Positions 7,745 to 17,354 of a stretch of DNA of 64,000 bases are shown here, one piece after another. Positions within the stretch are counted from its first letter, which is position 1. Every line of letters starts with the position of its first letter. Source of the stretch: Streptomyces sp. HSG2 (GTDB lineage Bacteria > Actinomycetota > Actinomycetes > Streptomycetales > Streptomycetaceae); NCBI RefSeq assembly GCF_016598575.1, contig NZ_CP066801.1, positions 5,002,501 through 5,066,500 of the forward strand, given 5' to 3'. The position numbers and the translations under genes are program-made. Below the pieces are notes generated by a model. It saw only the letters and a list, made by a program, of their open reading frames with translations, ran no database searches and was not told the DNA's origin.

Positions 7745-8659
7745 ATGACCGGACTGTGCTCCGGGCGCGTCGCCGTCGTCACCGGTGCGGGCCGCGGCCT
7801 CGGCCGGGCCCACGCACTGGCACTCGCCGCCGAGGGGGCCCGTGTGGTCGTCAACGACCTCGGTGTCGCCGCCGACGGTTCGGGCGGCGACACCGGACCC
7901 GCCCACGCCGTCGTCGCCCGCATCCGCGCCGCCGGTGGCGCGGCCGTCCCGCACACCGGGGACGTGGCCACGACCTCCGGCGCGGCATCGTTGGTGGAGA
8001 CGGCACTGGATGCCTTCGGCCGCCTCGACACCCTGGTCAACAACGCGGGATTCCTGCGCGACCGGATGCTGGTCAACCTCGACGAGAACGACTGGGACGC
8101 GGTGGTCCGGGTCCATCTGCGCGGCCACTTCCTGCCCCTGCGGCACGCGGCGGCGCACTGGCGGTCGGAGGCCAAGGCCGGTCGCCCGCCCCGGGCCCGG
8201 GTCGTCAACACGGGCTCGGGCGCGGGGTTGGTGGGGAGTGTCGGGCAGGGCAACTACGCCGCCGCCAAGGCGGGCGTGGTCGGCCTCACTCTGGTCGCGG
8301 CGGCCGAGTTGGGCCGATACGGCGTGCGGGTCAACGCCGTGGCGCCGGCCGCCCGCACCCGGATGACGGAGCGGACCTTCGCCGAGGCCATGGCTCTCCC
8401 CGCTCCGGGCGGGTTCGACGCGATGGCCCCCGAGAACGTCTCGCCGCTGGTGGTCTGGCTGGGTTCCGCCGACAGTGACAGTGTCACGGGGCGGGTCTTC
8501 GGAGTCGAGGCCGGTCGGATCACCCTCTGGGAGGGATGGCGCCCCGGCCCGGCGGCGGACAACGGTGACCGCTGGACCGTCGCCGGCGCCGGAGAGGCGG
8601 TGCGCGGCCTGCTGGGTTCCGCCGCGCCCCCGTGGCCCGTCCACGGGGGCGCCCCCTGA
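7745..8659 (+). CDS. SDR-family oxidoreductase, 17-beta-HSD4 type (Rv3548c-like)
   Basis: A 304-residue SDR with TGAGRGLGRAHALALAAEGA and the extended VVNDLGVAADGSGGD loop that marks the multifunctional-enzyme-2 hydroxyacyl-CoA dehydrogenase group. It also has VNNAGFLRDRML and the NYAAAKAG active site. Such enzymes oxidise 3-hydroxyacyl-CoA esters of sterol side chains or rings. GGAAGGAAGGCCCCG precedes the ATG. Its length and place at the end of the block match Rv3548c. It is the last recognisable gene of the steroid locus. Confidence 0.83.
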   Translation: MTGLCSGRVAVVTGAGRGLGRAHALALAAEGARVVVNDLGVAADGSGGDTGPAHAVVARIRAAGGAAVPHTGDVATTSGAASLVETALDAFGRLDTLVNNAGFLRDRMLVNLDENDWDAVVRVHLRGHFLPLRHAAAHWRSEAKAGRPPRARVVNTGSGAGLVGSVGQGNYAAAKAGVVGLTLVAAAELGRYGVRVNAVAPAARTRMTERTFAEAMALPAPGGFDAMAPENVSPLVVWLGSADSDSVTGRVFGVEAGRITLWEGWRPGPAADNGDRWTVAGAGEAVRGLLGSAAPPWPVHGGAP

Positions 8660-8823
8660 TCGGCCTCGCCGCCCCGGTCACGGGGAAGCGGCGGCTCTGG
8701 CCCGGTGCACCGCGAACGGACCCGGTAGGCCGATCGTCGCGGCGACCAGCAGGCGTATCCGGCGTGTCGAGACCTCTCGACGGGCCTGAGACGGTACAGG
8801 CACCGGCCTGTCCGGGGGCGCGC

Positions 8824-9171
8824 TCAACCGCAGCACCCCTGCCCCTCGGCGTGCGGGCAGTCCTGTTCCGCCCGGTCTCGCTCCACGGCCACCACGGCGG
8901 TCCGCAACGTGTCGAGCGCCCTCCCGAGGCGCTGGTCGGCCAACTCGTAGCGGGTGCGTCGACCATCGGGGACGGCGACGACGAGTCCGCAGTCGCGGAG
9001 GCACGCCAGGTGGTTGGAGAGCCGGCTACGGGAGACCGACAAGGTGTCCGCCAAGTCGGAGGGGTGCGCGGGTTCCTCGCGGAGGGCCAGGAGAATCCGG
9101 CATCTCAAGGGGTCGGCGAGCGCGCGCCCGAATCGGGCCAGCACCTCGATGTCGGAGGCGAGAGTGAGCAC
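8824..9171 (-). CDS. ArsR-family metal-responsive repressor, CmtR-like
   Basis: A 115-residue winged-helix ArsR protein with GRALADPLRCRILLALREE, the recognition helix SVSRSRLSNHLACLRDCGLV, and a Cys-rich tail (DCPHAEGQGCCG). Cysteines in the recognition helix region and the tail fit the Cd/Pb sensor CmtR class. I place the start at GTG 9171, giving the family-like MLTLASD. A TACAAT -10 hexamer at 9183-9178 lies 6 bp upstream, so the mRNA is probably leaderless. A longer frame to 9189 would run into the operator. No metal exporter gene is adjacent. Confidence 0.8.
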   Translation of the reverse strand: MLTLASDIEVLARFGRALADPLRCRILLALREEPAHPSDLADTLSVSRSRLSNHLACLRDCGLVVAVPDGRRTRYELADQRLGRALDTLRTAVVAVERDRAEQDCPHAEGQGCCG

Positions 9172-9177
9172 GACCAG

Positions 9178-9214
9178 ATTGTACAACACATCCTGAATTC
9201 AGGACTGACTGAAT
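9178..9214 (-). promoter_or_regulatory. Promoter and operator of the ArsR-family gene
   Basis: Reading leftward, TACAAT (9183-9178) is a strong -10 element for a leaderless start at 9171. Two inverted repeats lie just upstream: a perfect 14-bp palindrome TCCTGAATTCAGGA (9191-9204) and ATTCAG-n6-CTGAAT (9197-9214). Both overlap the promoter spacer, where an ArsR dimer would block polymerase. Autorepression is inferred. Confidence 0.6.
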
Positions 9215-9239
9215 CGTGGGATTTCGGGGGCGGAGTCGC

Positions 9240-9824
9240 TCACCACGACGTCTCGCGGACGCTCGCCTTGTCCTGGGGGGTCGAGCTCGCGGTCACCTCC
9301 GAGCGGTGCCCGCTGCCCGCGAAGGTCACGGTCAGTGCCTCGGGCGACTCCTGCTCGGTGTGCACGGTGAAGCCCTCGTTCGGCACCGCCGAGATCAGGC
9401 ACACGTCCTCCGCGCCGAAGCGCACCGTCACCTTGCCGCCCTCGGACGGCACCGTGTGCACGCCGGATCCGCCCTGCCCGCAGACCGGTGTCCTCACGCT
9501 CGGCTCGGAGGTGGTGCGCGTGGTCTGCGGCGCGGGCGCGGGTGCGGTCGGCGACGGTGGCGGGTCGCTCGTCGGCGGGGGCGTGGCAGAGGGTTCCGGC
9601 GCGGCCGATGTGACGGCCTCCACCGGCGTCGGCGTCGGGGAGGTGACCGCGGGCGCCGGAGGGGTCGTCGGCGGGGGCGACGAGGGCTCCTCCGGTGCCG
9701 ACTGGGCGACCGGTGCCGTCGGCCGGGTCGAACCCACCACGAAGTGGATGGTCGCGATGACGGCCGTGACGCTCGCCGCCGTGCAGGAGAGCCAGATGAT
9801 CAGGTAGCGCAGTAGGCGGGGCAC
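9240..9824 (-). CDS. Membrane-anchored secreted protein with Pro-rich linker, function unknown
   Basis: A 194-residue protein. Residues about 6-30 form one transmembrane helix or signal anchor (YLIIWLSCTAASVTAVIATI). A Pro/Ala/Ser/Thr-rich linker (about 35-110) follows, then a small extracytoplasmic domain of about 80 residues with two Cys (TPVCGQGG and VCLISAVP) that could form a disulfide. It resembles no enzyme I recognise. It is divergent from the response-regulator gene, so the two-component system next door may respond to or control it; that is only a guess. Confidence 0.6.
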   Translation of the reverse strand: MPRLLRYLIIWLSCTAASVTAVIATIHFVVGSTRPTAPVAQSAPEEPSSPPPTTPPAPAVTSPTPTPVEAVTSAAPEPSATPPPTSDPPPSPTAPAPAPQTTRTTSEPSVRTPVCGQGGSGVHTVPSEGGKVTVRFGAEDVCLISAVPNEGFTVHTEQESPEALTVTFAGSGHRSEVTASSTPQDKASVRETSW

Positions 9825-9860
9825 GACACCATACTGTCGGATCGTCTACCGTGCCTGCCC

Positions 9861-10550
9861 ATGGCCTCCGTACTTGTCGTCGAGGACGACCCCGTGATCC
9901 GGTCCGCCCTGATCGACGTGCTGACCGGACACGGATACGCGGTCAGGTCCGCGCACCAGGGATTCGAGGGTCTGCGCGAGATCACGCAGAGCCCGCCGGA
10001 CATCGTCGTTCTCGACCTGGGCCTACCCGACCTGGACGGCCTGGACGTCCTGCGGATGATCCGAGGGGTTTCGCGGGTCCCGGTGCTGGTGGCGACCGCG
10101 AGGGACGAGGAGCACGAGATCATCCGCCTGTTGAACGCCGGAGCCGACGACTACCTGGTCAAGCCCTTCTCCGGGGGGCAGCTCGCGGCCCGACTCGGCG
10201 CCGTGCTGCGCCGCGCGGCGCCCGCGACGGCGCCGGCGGCGCGACCTCGCGTGCTGCGCGTGGCCGATCTGAGCGTGGACCCCACGGCGCGGACGGCCCA
10301 TCTGGCGGGCAGGGAACTTCCCCTCACCCGGAGGGAGTTCGATCTCCTCGCCTTTCTCGCCTCCAACGTCGACCGGGTCGTGTCCCGGCGGCGCATACTC
10401 GCCGAGGTGTGGCGCCAGCCCTACCTGGAGGACCAGACCGTCGACGTCCACCTCTCGGCGTTGCGCAGGAAGATGGGCGAGAAGGCCCGGGCCCCGCGCT
10501 ACCTCCACACCGTCCGCGGCATCGGGATCAAGCTGGTCAGTGCCCCATGA
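9861..10550 (+). CDS. OmpR/PhoB-family response regulator
   Basis: A 229-residue two-domain regulator. The receiver domain has the acidic pair VVEDD, the phosphoacceptor Asp52 in VVLDLGLPD, the conserved Thr/Ala near VATARDEE and the Lys in DYLVKPF. The C-terminal winged helix (about 130-229) ends HTVRGIGIKLV. Its stop overlaps the kinase ATG by four bases, so the pair is coupled. A TACCGT hexamer lies 8 bp before the ATG, which suggests a leaderless transcript. The signal is unknown. Confidence 0.93.
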   Translation: MASVLVVEDDPVIRSALIDVLTGHGYAVRSAHQGFEGLREITQSPPDIVVLDLGLPDLDGLDVLRMIRGVSRVPVLVATARDEEHEIIRLLNAGADDYLVKPFSGGQLAARLGAVLRRAAPATAPAARPRVLRVADLSVDPTARTAHLAGRELPLTRREFDLLAFLASNVDRVVSRRRILAEVWRQPYLEDQTVDVHLSALRRKMGEKARAPRYLHTVRGIGIKLVSAP

Positions 10551-11860
10551 GAAGCGCACTCGCCGGGATCGCCCTGGCGGTCACCTCCATGGTGGCCCTC
10601 TCGTTCCTGATACCCCTGGCGCTGCTGGTCCGCGAGCAGGCCCGCGACCAGGCCACCACCGTCGCCGAGCAACGTGCCGCCGCCCTCTCGCCCGTCCTCG
10701 CCCTTACCACCGAGGCCGCCGATGTGCAACAGGCGGTCGCCGAGTTGGGCTCGTTCGACCAACTCGCCGTCCGCCTCCCCGACGGCGCTTTGGTCGGCGC
10801 TCCACGTGCTCCCCGAGAGGCCCTGGAACGGGCCGTGCGGGAGCGCGAGACGCTCGCGCTGGACACGGCCGAAGGCTGGGTCTACCTCCAGCCCGTCGTC
10901 CTGCCCCGGGACAGAGTGGCCGTGGTCGAGGCGTACGTGCCCGGCGCCGACCTCACTCGCGGAGTGGCGGCTTCCTGGGGGGTGATGGCCCTGCTCGCCA
11001 TCGGGCTGGTCGGCGGGTCCGTGCTGGTCGCCGACCGACTGGGGGCCCGGGTCGTCCGTTCCTCCCGAGGTCTTGAGCGGGCTTCCCTCGCGCTCGGCTC
11101 GGGCGACCTCGACGTGCGGGTGGAGCCCGACGGACCTCCCGAACTCCGAAGGGCCGGGGCGGCGTTCAACACCATGGCCGATCGGGTGGTGGAACTGCTG
11201 GCCGTCGAGAGGGAGATGGTGGCCGACCTCTCGCACCGACTCCGTACCCCGCTGACCGCCCTCTACCTGGAGGCCGACCGCATGGGGTCCACGCCGAGCG
11301 CCCGCAGAGTGACGGAGGCCGCCGGACAGCTGGAGAGCGAACTCGACTCGATCATCACCGCCGCCAGGACGCCACTGGCCGCCACCCGTTCGGCGACCGG
11401 TCCGGGCGCGGTCTCCCACAAGCCCTGCGACGTGGCGGAGGTCGTCGCCCTGCGGCTGGACTTCTGGTCGGTGCTGGCGGCCCAGCAGAACCGGCCCTGC
11501 CAGCGGTACCTCACCCCCCGCCCGACCCTCGTGCGATTCCCGGAGGACGAACTCGCCGCCGTCGTCGACGCGCTGCTCGGCAATGTCTTCCGGCACACGC
11601 CCCACGGGACGGCGCTGGCGGTCCGGGTGGAGCGACACGGCGGCCACGCCCTGCTCACCGTGGACGACGCCGGCCCAGGGGTGGCCGATCCGGAGGCGGC
11701 GCTGACCCGCGGTGTCAGCGACGGTGGATCCACCGGCCTGGGCCTCGACATCGTCGCCCGGGCGGCCCACGCGGCGGCCGGCGAACTGACCATCGCCCGA
11801 GCGCCGTTGGGGGGAGCGCGGGTCAGAGTCTCCTTCGCGCTGGCCGACCGGGCCGGATGA
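10547..11860 (+). CDS. Sensor histidine kinase
   Basis: A 437-residue membrane kinase. Transmembrane helix 1 is at about 7-28 and helix 2 at about 145-163, bounding a sensor segment of about 115 residues. A HAMP linker (about 165-215) follows, then the dimerisation helix with His230 in VADLSHRLRTPLTAL. The ATPase domain has the N-box FRHTPHGT region, VDDAGPGV and GGSTGLGLDIV. It is coupled to the response regulator upstream by an ATGA overlap and ends facing the convergent CAP-domain gene. Confidence 0.93.
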   Translation: MRSALAGIALAVTSMVALSFLIPLALLVREQARDQATTVAEQRAAALSPVLALTTEAADVQQAVAELGSFDQLAVRLPDGALVGAPRAPREALERAVRERETLALDTAEGWVYLQPVVLPRDRVAVVEAYVPGADLTRGVAASWGVMALLAIGLVGGSVLVADRLGARVVRSSRGLERASLALGSGDLDVRVEPDGPPELRRAGAAFNTMADRVVELLAVEREMVADLSHRLRTPLTALYLEADRMGSTPSARRVTEAAGQLESELDSIITAARTPLAATRSATGPGAVSHKPCDVAEVVALRLDFWSVLAAQQNRPCQRYLTPRPTLVRFPEDELAAVVDALLGNVFRHTPHGTALAVRVERHGGHALLTVDDAGPGVADPEAALTRGVSDGGSTGLGLDIVARAAHAAAGELTIARAPLGGARVRVSFALADRAG

Positions 11861-11884
11861 GTCGGCCGGCCGCTCCGCGAGTTC

Positions 11885-12817
11885 TCAGCGGCTGGTGCCG
11901 AAGTTCTGTGTCCACCAGGGGCCGCCGTCCCCGAAGTGCACGCCGACACCCAGCTCCTTGAAAGAGCAGTTGAGGATGTTGGCCCGATGCCCGGGGCTGT
12001 TCATCCAGGAGTCCATGACAGCGGCGGCGTCCGCCTGTCCCCGGGCTATGTTCTCGCCCACCGTGGACCACTGGTAGCCGGCCGCCTCGACCCGCTCGGC
12101 CATCGTGGAGCCGTCGGGGCCCGTGTGGGACATCACGCCGCTCGCGGCCATCACGTCGCTGTAGTCGTCGGCGGCCCGGGTCAGCTGGGCGTTGGCCGTG
12201 ACGGGCGAGCAGCCCGCCGACGCCCGCTCCTGGTTCACCAGGGCGAGCACCTGCGCCTCGGGGCCACCGTCCGAGGTGTCCGTGGCCGGGGTGTCCACGC
12301 CGGACCCGCCGTCGTCCGCCGTCGTCGACCCGGAGCTCGAACTTCCGCCCGATCCACCGGTCGACGCTTGACCCGACCCCGAGCCGTTCCCCGCCTCGCT
12401 CCCCGATCCCGACCCCGCGCGTGACGATCCGGAGCCGTCCGGGGCGGCCTCCTTCTCGGGTGCGGGGTTCTTCGACGCCGGAACGGCCGAAGCCTCCGTC
12501 GCCTCCTCCTCCTCGGGGCTCGCCTCCGGCGACTCCTCGGGCTCGGTGGCGCTCTCCGAGGCGCTGGGGGCGGGCGAGGGCGTGTCCACCGGCGACGAGG
12601 CGTCCGTCCCGCCCCCGCCGAGGTCCGCCGATTCGTGGGCGGTGCTCGCCGCCACGTGGTCGGACGGTGTGTCCGCACCGCCGGAGGCGAGCACGAGGAA
12701 GCCGACACCCGCGGTCACGCCGACCGCCCCGAGCGCCAGCGCGGTGGTGCGTACCCGCGCTCCCCCCTTGCGGCGCGCGTGCGAGCGTGACAGGGGAGCG
12801 GCCCGGCGAGAACCCAT
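11885..12817 (-). CDS. Secreted CAP/SCP-domain protein
   Basis: A 310-residue exported protein. The N-terminus is basic, followed by a hydrophobic helix (TTALALGAVGVTAGVGFLVLA), then a long Ser/Glu/Gly/Pro-rich linker (about 45-185). The C-terminal CAP domain has LVNQERASAGC, ADDYSDVMAASGVMSHTGPD, VGENIARG and SPGHRANILN, ending in WWTQNFG. CAP proteins are extracytoplasmic; actinobacterial members have poorly known, possibly wall-linked or lipid-binding, roles. ATG 12817 is preferred over the longer frame because GAGGTG sits just upstream and the basic signal begins there. Confidence 0.85.
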   Translation of the reverse strand: MGSRRAAPLSRSHARRKGGARVRTTALALGAVGVTAGVGFLVLASGGADTPSDHVAASTAHESADLGGGGTDASSPVDTPSPAPSASESATEPEESPEASPEEEEATEASAVPASKNPAPEKEAAPDGSGSSRAGSGSGSEAGNGSGSGQASTGGSGGSSSSGSTTADDGGSGVDTPATDTSDGGPEAQVLALVNQERASAGCSPVTANAQLTRAADDYSDVMAASGVMSHTGPDGSTMAERVEAAGYQWSTVGENIARGQADAAAVMDSWMNSPGHRANILNCSFKELGVGVHFGDGGPWWTQNFGTSR

Positions 12818-13144
12818 GCGTACGACACCTCGGTTTGTCGATTGGCGGTCGACCCCCGGTGGACACGGAAGCGCCCACCGGGGGTTGTGGGGGGTGGCCG
12901 AGAGCCTAGGGGTCGGGAAACGGGCAAACCGCTCCGTCGAGGTCGTCTTCAAGAAGCCTTAAGGAAGTCGACAGGCTCCCGTGAGACGGCGCCGCTCCCG
13001 GCCCTGGTCCCGGTGGCGCCCGGCGGCCGGCACGGGCTCCGCCGCCACGCGGTTGCGGAGGGCGGTCCGACACGTGGATGATCCCTCGCAGACGGCGGAC
13101 CACCGACGGCGTCCGCGGTCACACCGGTGAGAAGGGGAAACGCA
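12818..13144. other. 327-bp divergent intergenic region between the CAP gene and lpdA
   Basis: It must hold promoters for both divergent genes. The clearest structure is an inverted repeat with arms CCCCCGGTGG (12853-12862) and CCACCGGGGG (12875-12884), which would lie in the CAP transcript leader or its promoter. A stretch with lower GC (about 12925-12965) could hold promoter elements, but I see no convincing -10/-35 pair. GAGAAGGGGAAACGCA before ATG 13145 is the lpdA ribosome site. Confidence 0.4.
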
Positions 13145-14557
<1,413 letters not shown>

Positions 14558-14562
14558 CCCGC

Positions 14563-15137
14563 GGCGGGCGCGCGCGGGCGACGGCGCGACACGACCTGAC
14601 GCGGGCTCCACGCGCACCTTCGGCAGCGGTGCCGATCGCCCGGTCCGGTCCAACCCACCGGGCCCCCGCCGCCGGGTCACCCGGTCGGCGCAGCGCCGGG
14701 AGAGGGAGCCTGGCCGAAGGCGGCGCACGCCGCCCGGAGCGGTCCGACGCCGACGCCCCCGGGGGCACGACCGTCGCGCCCCCGGAGGGCGCGAGCGTCG
14801 CGTCGGAGGAAATCCCGGGCAGGGTCCCGGCCCGACGCGCCCCGGAGCCGCGAGGCTCTCCGAAGCGGCACCCTCGCGGAGCGCGAGGCGCCGTGTCCCG
14901 AGCTCTCCCCACCGTCCTCCCGGCCGTCGATTCTCGCGGGGCCACGCCCGCCGACCTCGCCTCGTACGACAGCCCGACACCGTCATCCGCCGGGCGGCGC
15001 CACAGGCCGCCCCGCACCCCGTTCGGGACGCCTGTCGTGGCGGAACCGGCGCCGAAAAGTGAGGCTGGTTCCGGACGCCCCTCGTGTGAGGTCGGCAACC
15101 CGCCGCAAGGGGCCCCAACGAACGGAGGAGGCAGGCC
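14563..15137. other. 575-bp intergenic region upstream of the universal stress gene
   Basis: No frame here has a family-like product; open frames on both strands are Arg/Ala/Pro-rich shadows. The notable element is an inverted repeat 65 bp before the downstream ATG: CGGAACCGGC (15041-15050) against GCTGGTTCCG (15064-15073), with 9 of 10 pairs. It could be an operator for the stress gene. AACGGAGGAGGCAGGCC gives a strong ribosome site for 15138. Confidence 0.4.
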
Positions 15138-15971
15138 ATGCCGGGACGCGTCGTGGTGGGAGTGGACGATTCCGAGGAGAGTGCCGCGGCGGCGGACTGG
15201 GCCGGCGACGAGGCCGCGTTCCTCGGCGGTGAGCTGCTGCTGGTCAACGCCTCGCTCTGGCACTCGCACATGCTGGTGGCCATGATCCCCACCCACGAGA
15301 CCCGCGAGGACCGGGCCGTGGACTTCCTGGCGGCGGCACAGGCCCGGGTCACCGACCGGCACCCCGGGGTCCCGACATCGAGGCGGGAGGTCGAGGACGC
15401 GCCGAGCGGGGTTCTCCTCGACGCCTCTTCCGACGCGGACCTGCTGGTGCTCGGTTCGCGCCGGGTGGGCAGCGGCGACGGCTTCGCCCTGGGGTCGGTG
15501 GCTCAGGAGGTGCTCTCCGCCGCGAAGGTGCCGGTGGTGTCGGTGCGTCGACGCCAGACCGCCGGGCTCGCCGACGGCGGGCGGGTGGTCGTGGGCGTCG
15601 ACGCGCGGCACCCCGCGAAGCGGGTGCTGGAGTTCGCCTTCGAGGCCGCCGCGCGACGCGAGGTGTCGTTGCACGCCCTGGCCACCTGGCACGCACCCGT
15701 CCCGCACCATGCCGAGCGGACGGCCCGCAACCACGAGGAGGCGCTGGAAGAGGCCGTTCGGCCGTTCCGGGAGCGCTTCCCCCAGGTGCGGGTCACCGCG
15801 GAGGCGGTGCCCGGCCGGGCGGTGGACCACCTGGTGTCGGCGGCCTCCGGCGCCGGCCTGTTGGTGGTCGGCAACCGCCGCGGGGCCGGTCTCGGCGAGC
15901 ACATCGGGAGCGTCGGCCACGGCGTCCTGCACCACGCGCCCTGTCCTGTCGCCGTGGTGCCCCACGCCTGA
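15138..15971 (+). CDS. Tandem universal stress protein (UspA, two domains)
   Basis: A 277-residue protein with two Usp domains: residues about 1-145 beginning RVVVGVDDSEESAAAADWA, and 150-277 beginning RVVVGVDARHPAKRVLEFA. The second ends with the ATP-binding G-x2-G-x9-G(S) signature in GNRRGAGLGEHIGSVGHG; the first has the related GSRRVGSGDGFALGSVAQ. Tandem Usp proteins bind ATP and accumulate under hypoxia or stress in actinobacteria. Neighbouring gnd-zwf and cydAB would fit a redox-stress group, which is inference. Confidence 0.92.
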   Translation: MPGRVVVGVDDSEESAAAADWAGDEAAFLGGELLLVNASLWHSHMLVAMIPTHETREDRAVDFLAAAQARVTDRHPGVPTSRREVEDAPSGVLLDASSDADLLVLGSRRVGSGDGFALGSVAQEVLSAAKVPVVSVRRRQTAGLADGGRVVVGVDARHPAKRVLEFAFEAAARREVSLHALATWHAPVPHHAERTARNHEEALEEAVRPFRERFPQVRVTAEAVPGRAVDHLVSAASGAGLLVVGNRRGAGLGEHIGSVGHGVLHHAPCPVAVVPHA

Positions 15972-16313
15972 TCGGCGTCCTACCCGGTCGGCCGATCGGG
16001 CGCCACGCCGAGGTGGCGCGCTCCTCGAGTCCGTCGTCTAGTGGAACTGCCCGAACGCCGCGCCACCAGCCCCCGGGGGTGGTCATGCCCGCCTCGCACG
16101 GACCGCCCGCCCGCGCCGGTCGACCCGGAACAGGGACGCCGACCCGCCGCACCCGCCCGGACGCCTCACACCCCGGACCCGGCCCCTCGCCGGTGCGTCC
16201 CCTGGCCGGCGTCCCGTCCGTCGGCCAGGGAAGCGTGGCTCCTACACGCGCGGGGTCGCACGCCCCCGCGGCCCGCGACGCCGTACGGCTCGCCCCACAG
16301 GAAGGGACCGGTC
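15972..16313. other. 342-bp intergenic region with a stem-loop
   Basis: A hairpin with arms GCGCCAC (16000-16006) and GTGGCGC (16013-16019) follows the universal stress gene and may end its transcript. The rest shows no gene-like frame. A good ribosome site (CAGGAAGGGACCGGTC) precedes ATG 16314. An in-frame extension upstream of that ATG is Pro/Arg-rich and not family-like. Confidence 0.4.
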
Positions 16314-17354
16314 ATGGCCTCTGACACCCCCTCGCGACTCGGCATGGTCGGCCTGGGCCGGATGGGCGCCAACCTGGTGCGTCGGCTGATGCGCGACGGC
16401 CACCGATGCGTCGTCCACGACGTGAACCCACGTGCCGTCGAGGAACTGACCCGCGAGGGCGCCACCGGCGCGTCCTCGCTGGAGGAACTGGTCGCCGCGC
16501 TGGATCGCCCCCGCGCCGTCTGGCTCATGCTGCCCGCCGCCGTGGTCGGATCCACCCTGGAGCGACTCGCCCCCCTGCTCTCCGAGGAGGACGTCGTCGT
16601 CGACGGCGGCAACTCCTTCTACCGCGACGACATGACACGGGCCCGCCACCTGGCTCCGCTGGGCATCCACTACGTCGACTGCGGCACCTCCGGTGGGGTG
16701 TGGGGGCTCGAACGCGGCTACTGCCTGATGATCGGAGGCGAGAAGGAGGCCGTCGACCGACTGGACCCGTTCTTCCGCACCATCGCGCCCGGCTCTACCG
16801 GATCGGACCCCACACCGGGCCGGACCCGCACCGACACCACCGCCGCCGACGGGTATCTGCACTGCGGCCCCTCGGGCGCCGGTCACTTCGTGAAGATGGT
16901 CCACAACGGTGTCGAGTACGGGATGATGGCCGCCATCGCGGAGGGCCTGAGCATCATCCGGCACGCCGACGCCGGCCTGCGTCAGCGGTCGACCGACGCG
17001 GAGACCGCGCCGCTGCGCGACCCGGAGGCGTACGCCTACACCATCGACGTCGCGGAGGTCGCCGAGGTGTGGCGGCGAGGATCGGTCGTCGGCTCGTGGC
17101 TGGTGGACCTGATCGCCGACGCCCTCGCGAGATCCCCCGAACTGCGGGACTTCACGGGCCGGGTATCCGATTCCGGCGAGGGCCGCTGGACCGTCACCGC
17201 GGCCGTCGACGAGAGCGTGCCGGCCCCCGTCATCAGTGCCGCCCTCGCCGAACGCTACGCCTCGCGCGACCTCGGCGCGTTCGCCGGAAAGGTGCTGTCG
17301 GCCATGCGCGGAGAGTTCGGCGGACACGCGGAGAAGAAGACGGAGCGGCCATGA
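16314..17354 (+). CDS. gnd: 6-phosphogluconate dehydrogenase, short (GndA) type, decarboxylating
   Basis: A 346-residue protein, the short NAD-preferring bacterial form (long forms are about 470). It has the Rossmann motif GMVGLGRMGANLVRRL, the substrate motif VDCGTSGGVWGLERGYCLMI, and the catalytic region CGPSGAGHFVKMVHNGVEYG with its Lys and His-Asn. It converts 6-phosphogluconate to ribulose-5-phosphate. The stop overlaps the zwf ATG (ATGA), so the two oxidative pentose phosphate enzymes are cotranslated. Confidence 0.93.
   Translation: MASDTPSRLGMVGLGRMGANLVRRLMRDGHRCVVHDVNPRAVEELTREGATGASSLEELVAALDRPRAVWLMLPAAVVGSTLERLAPLLSEEDVVVDGGNSFYRDDMTRARHLAPLGIHYVDCGTSGGVWGLERGYCLMIGGEKEAVDRLDPFFRTIAPGSTGSDPTPGRTRTDTTAADGYLHCGPSGAGHFVKMVHNGVEYGMMAAIAEGLSIIRHADAGLRQRSTDAETAPLRDPEAYAYTIDVAEVAEVWRRGSVVGSWLVDLIADALARSPELRDFTGRVSDSGEGRWTVTAAVDESVPAPVISAALAERYASRDLGAFAGKVLSAMRGEFGGHAEKKTERP

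Noticed and set aside
1..8659. Canonical KstR2 box CAAGnnCTTG
   Set aside because: Looked for in all intergenic gaps of the steroid locus and not seen; only the different palindrome at 6802-6841 is present.
14563..15137. Long frames on both strands in the gap before the universal stress gene
   Set aside because: Composition is Arg/Ala/Pro-rich without domains, and the plus-strand frame runs from inside lpdA in another frame.
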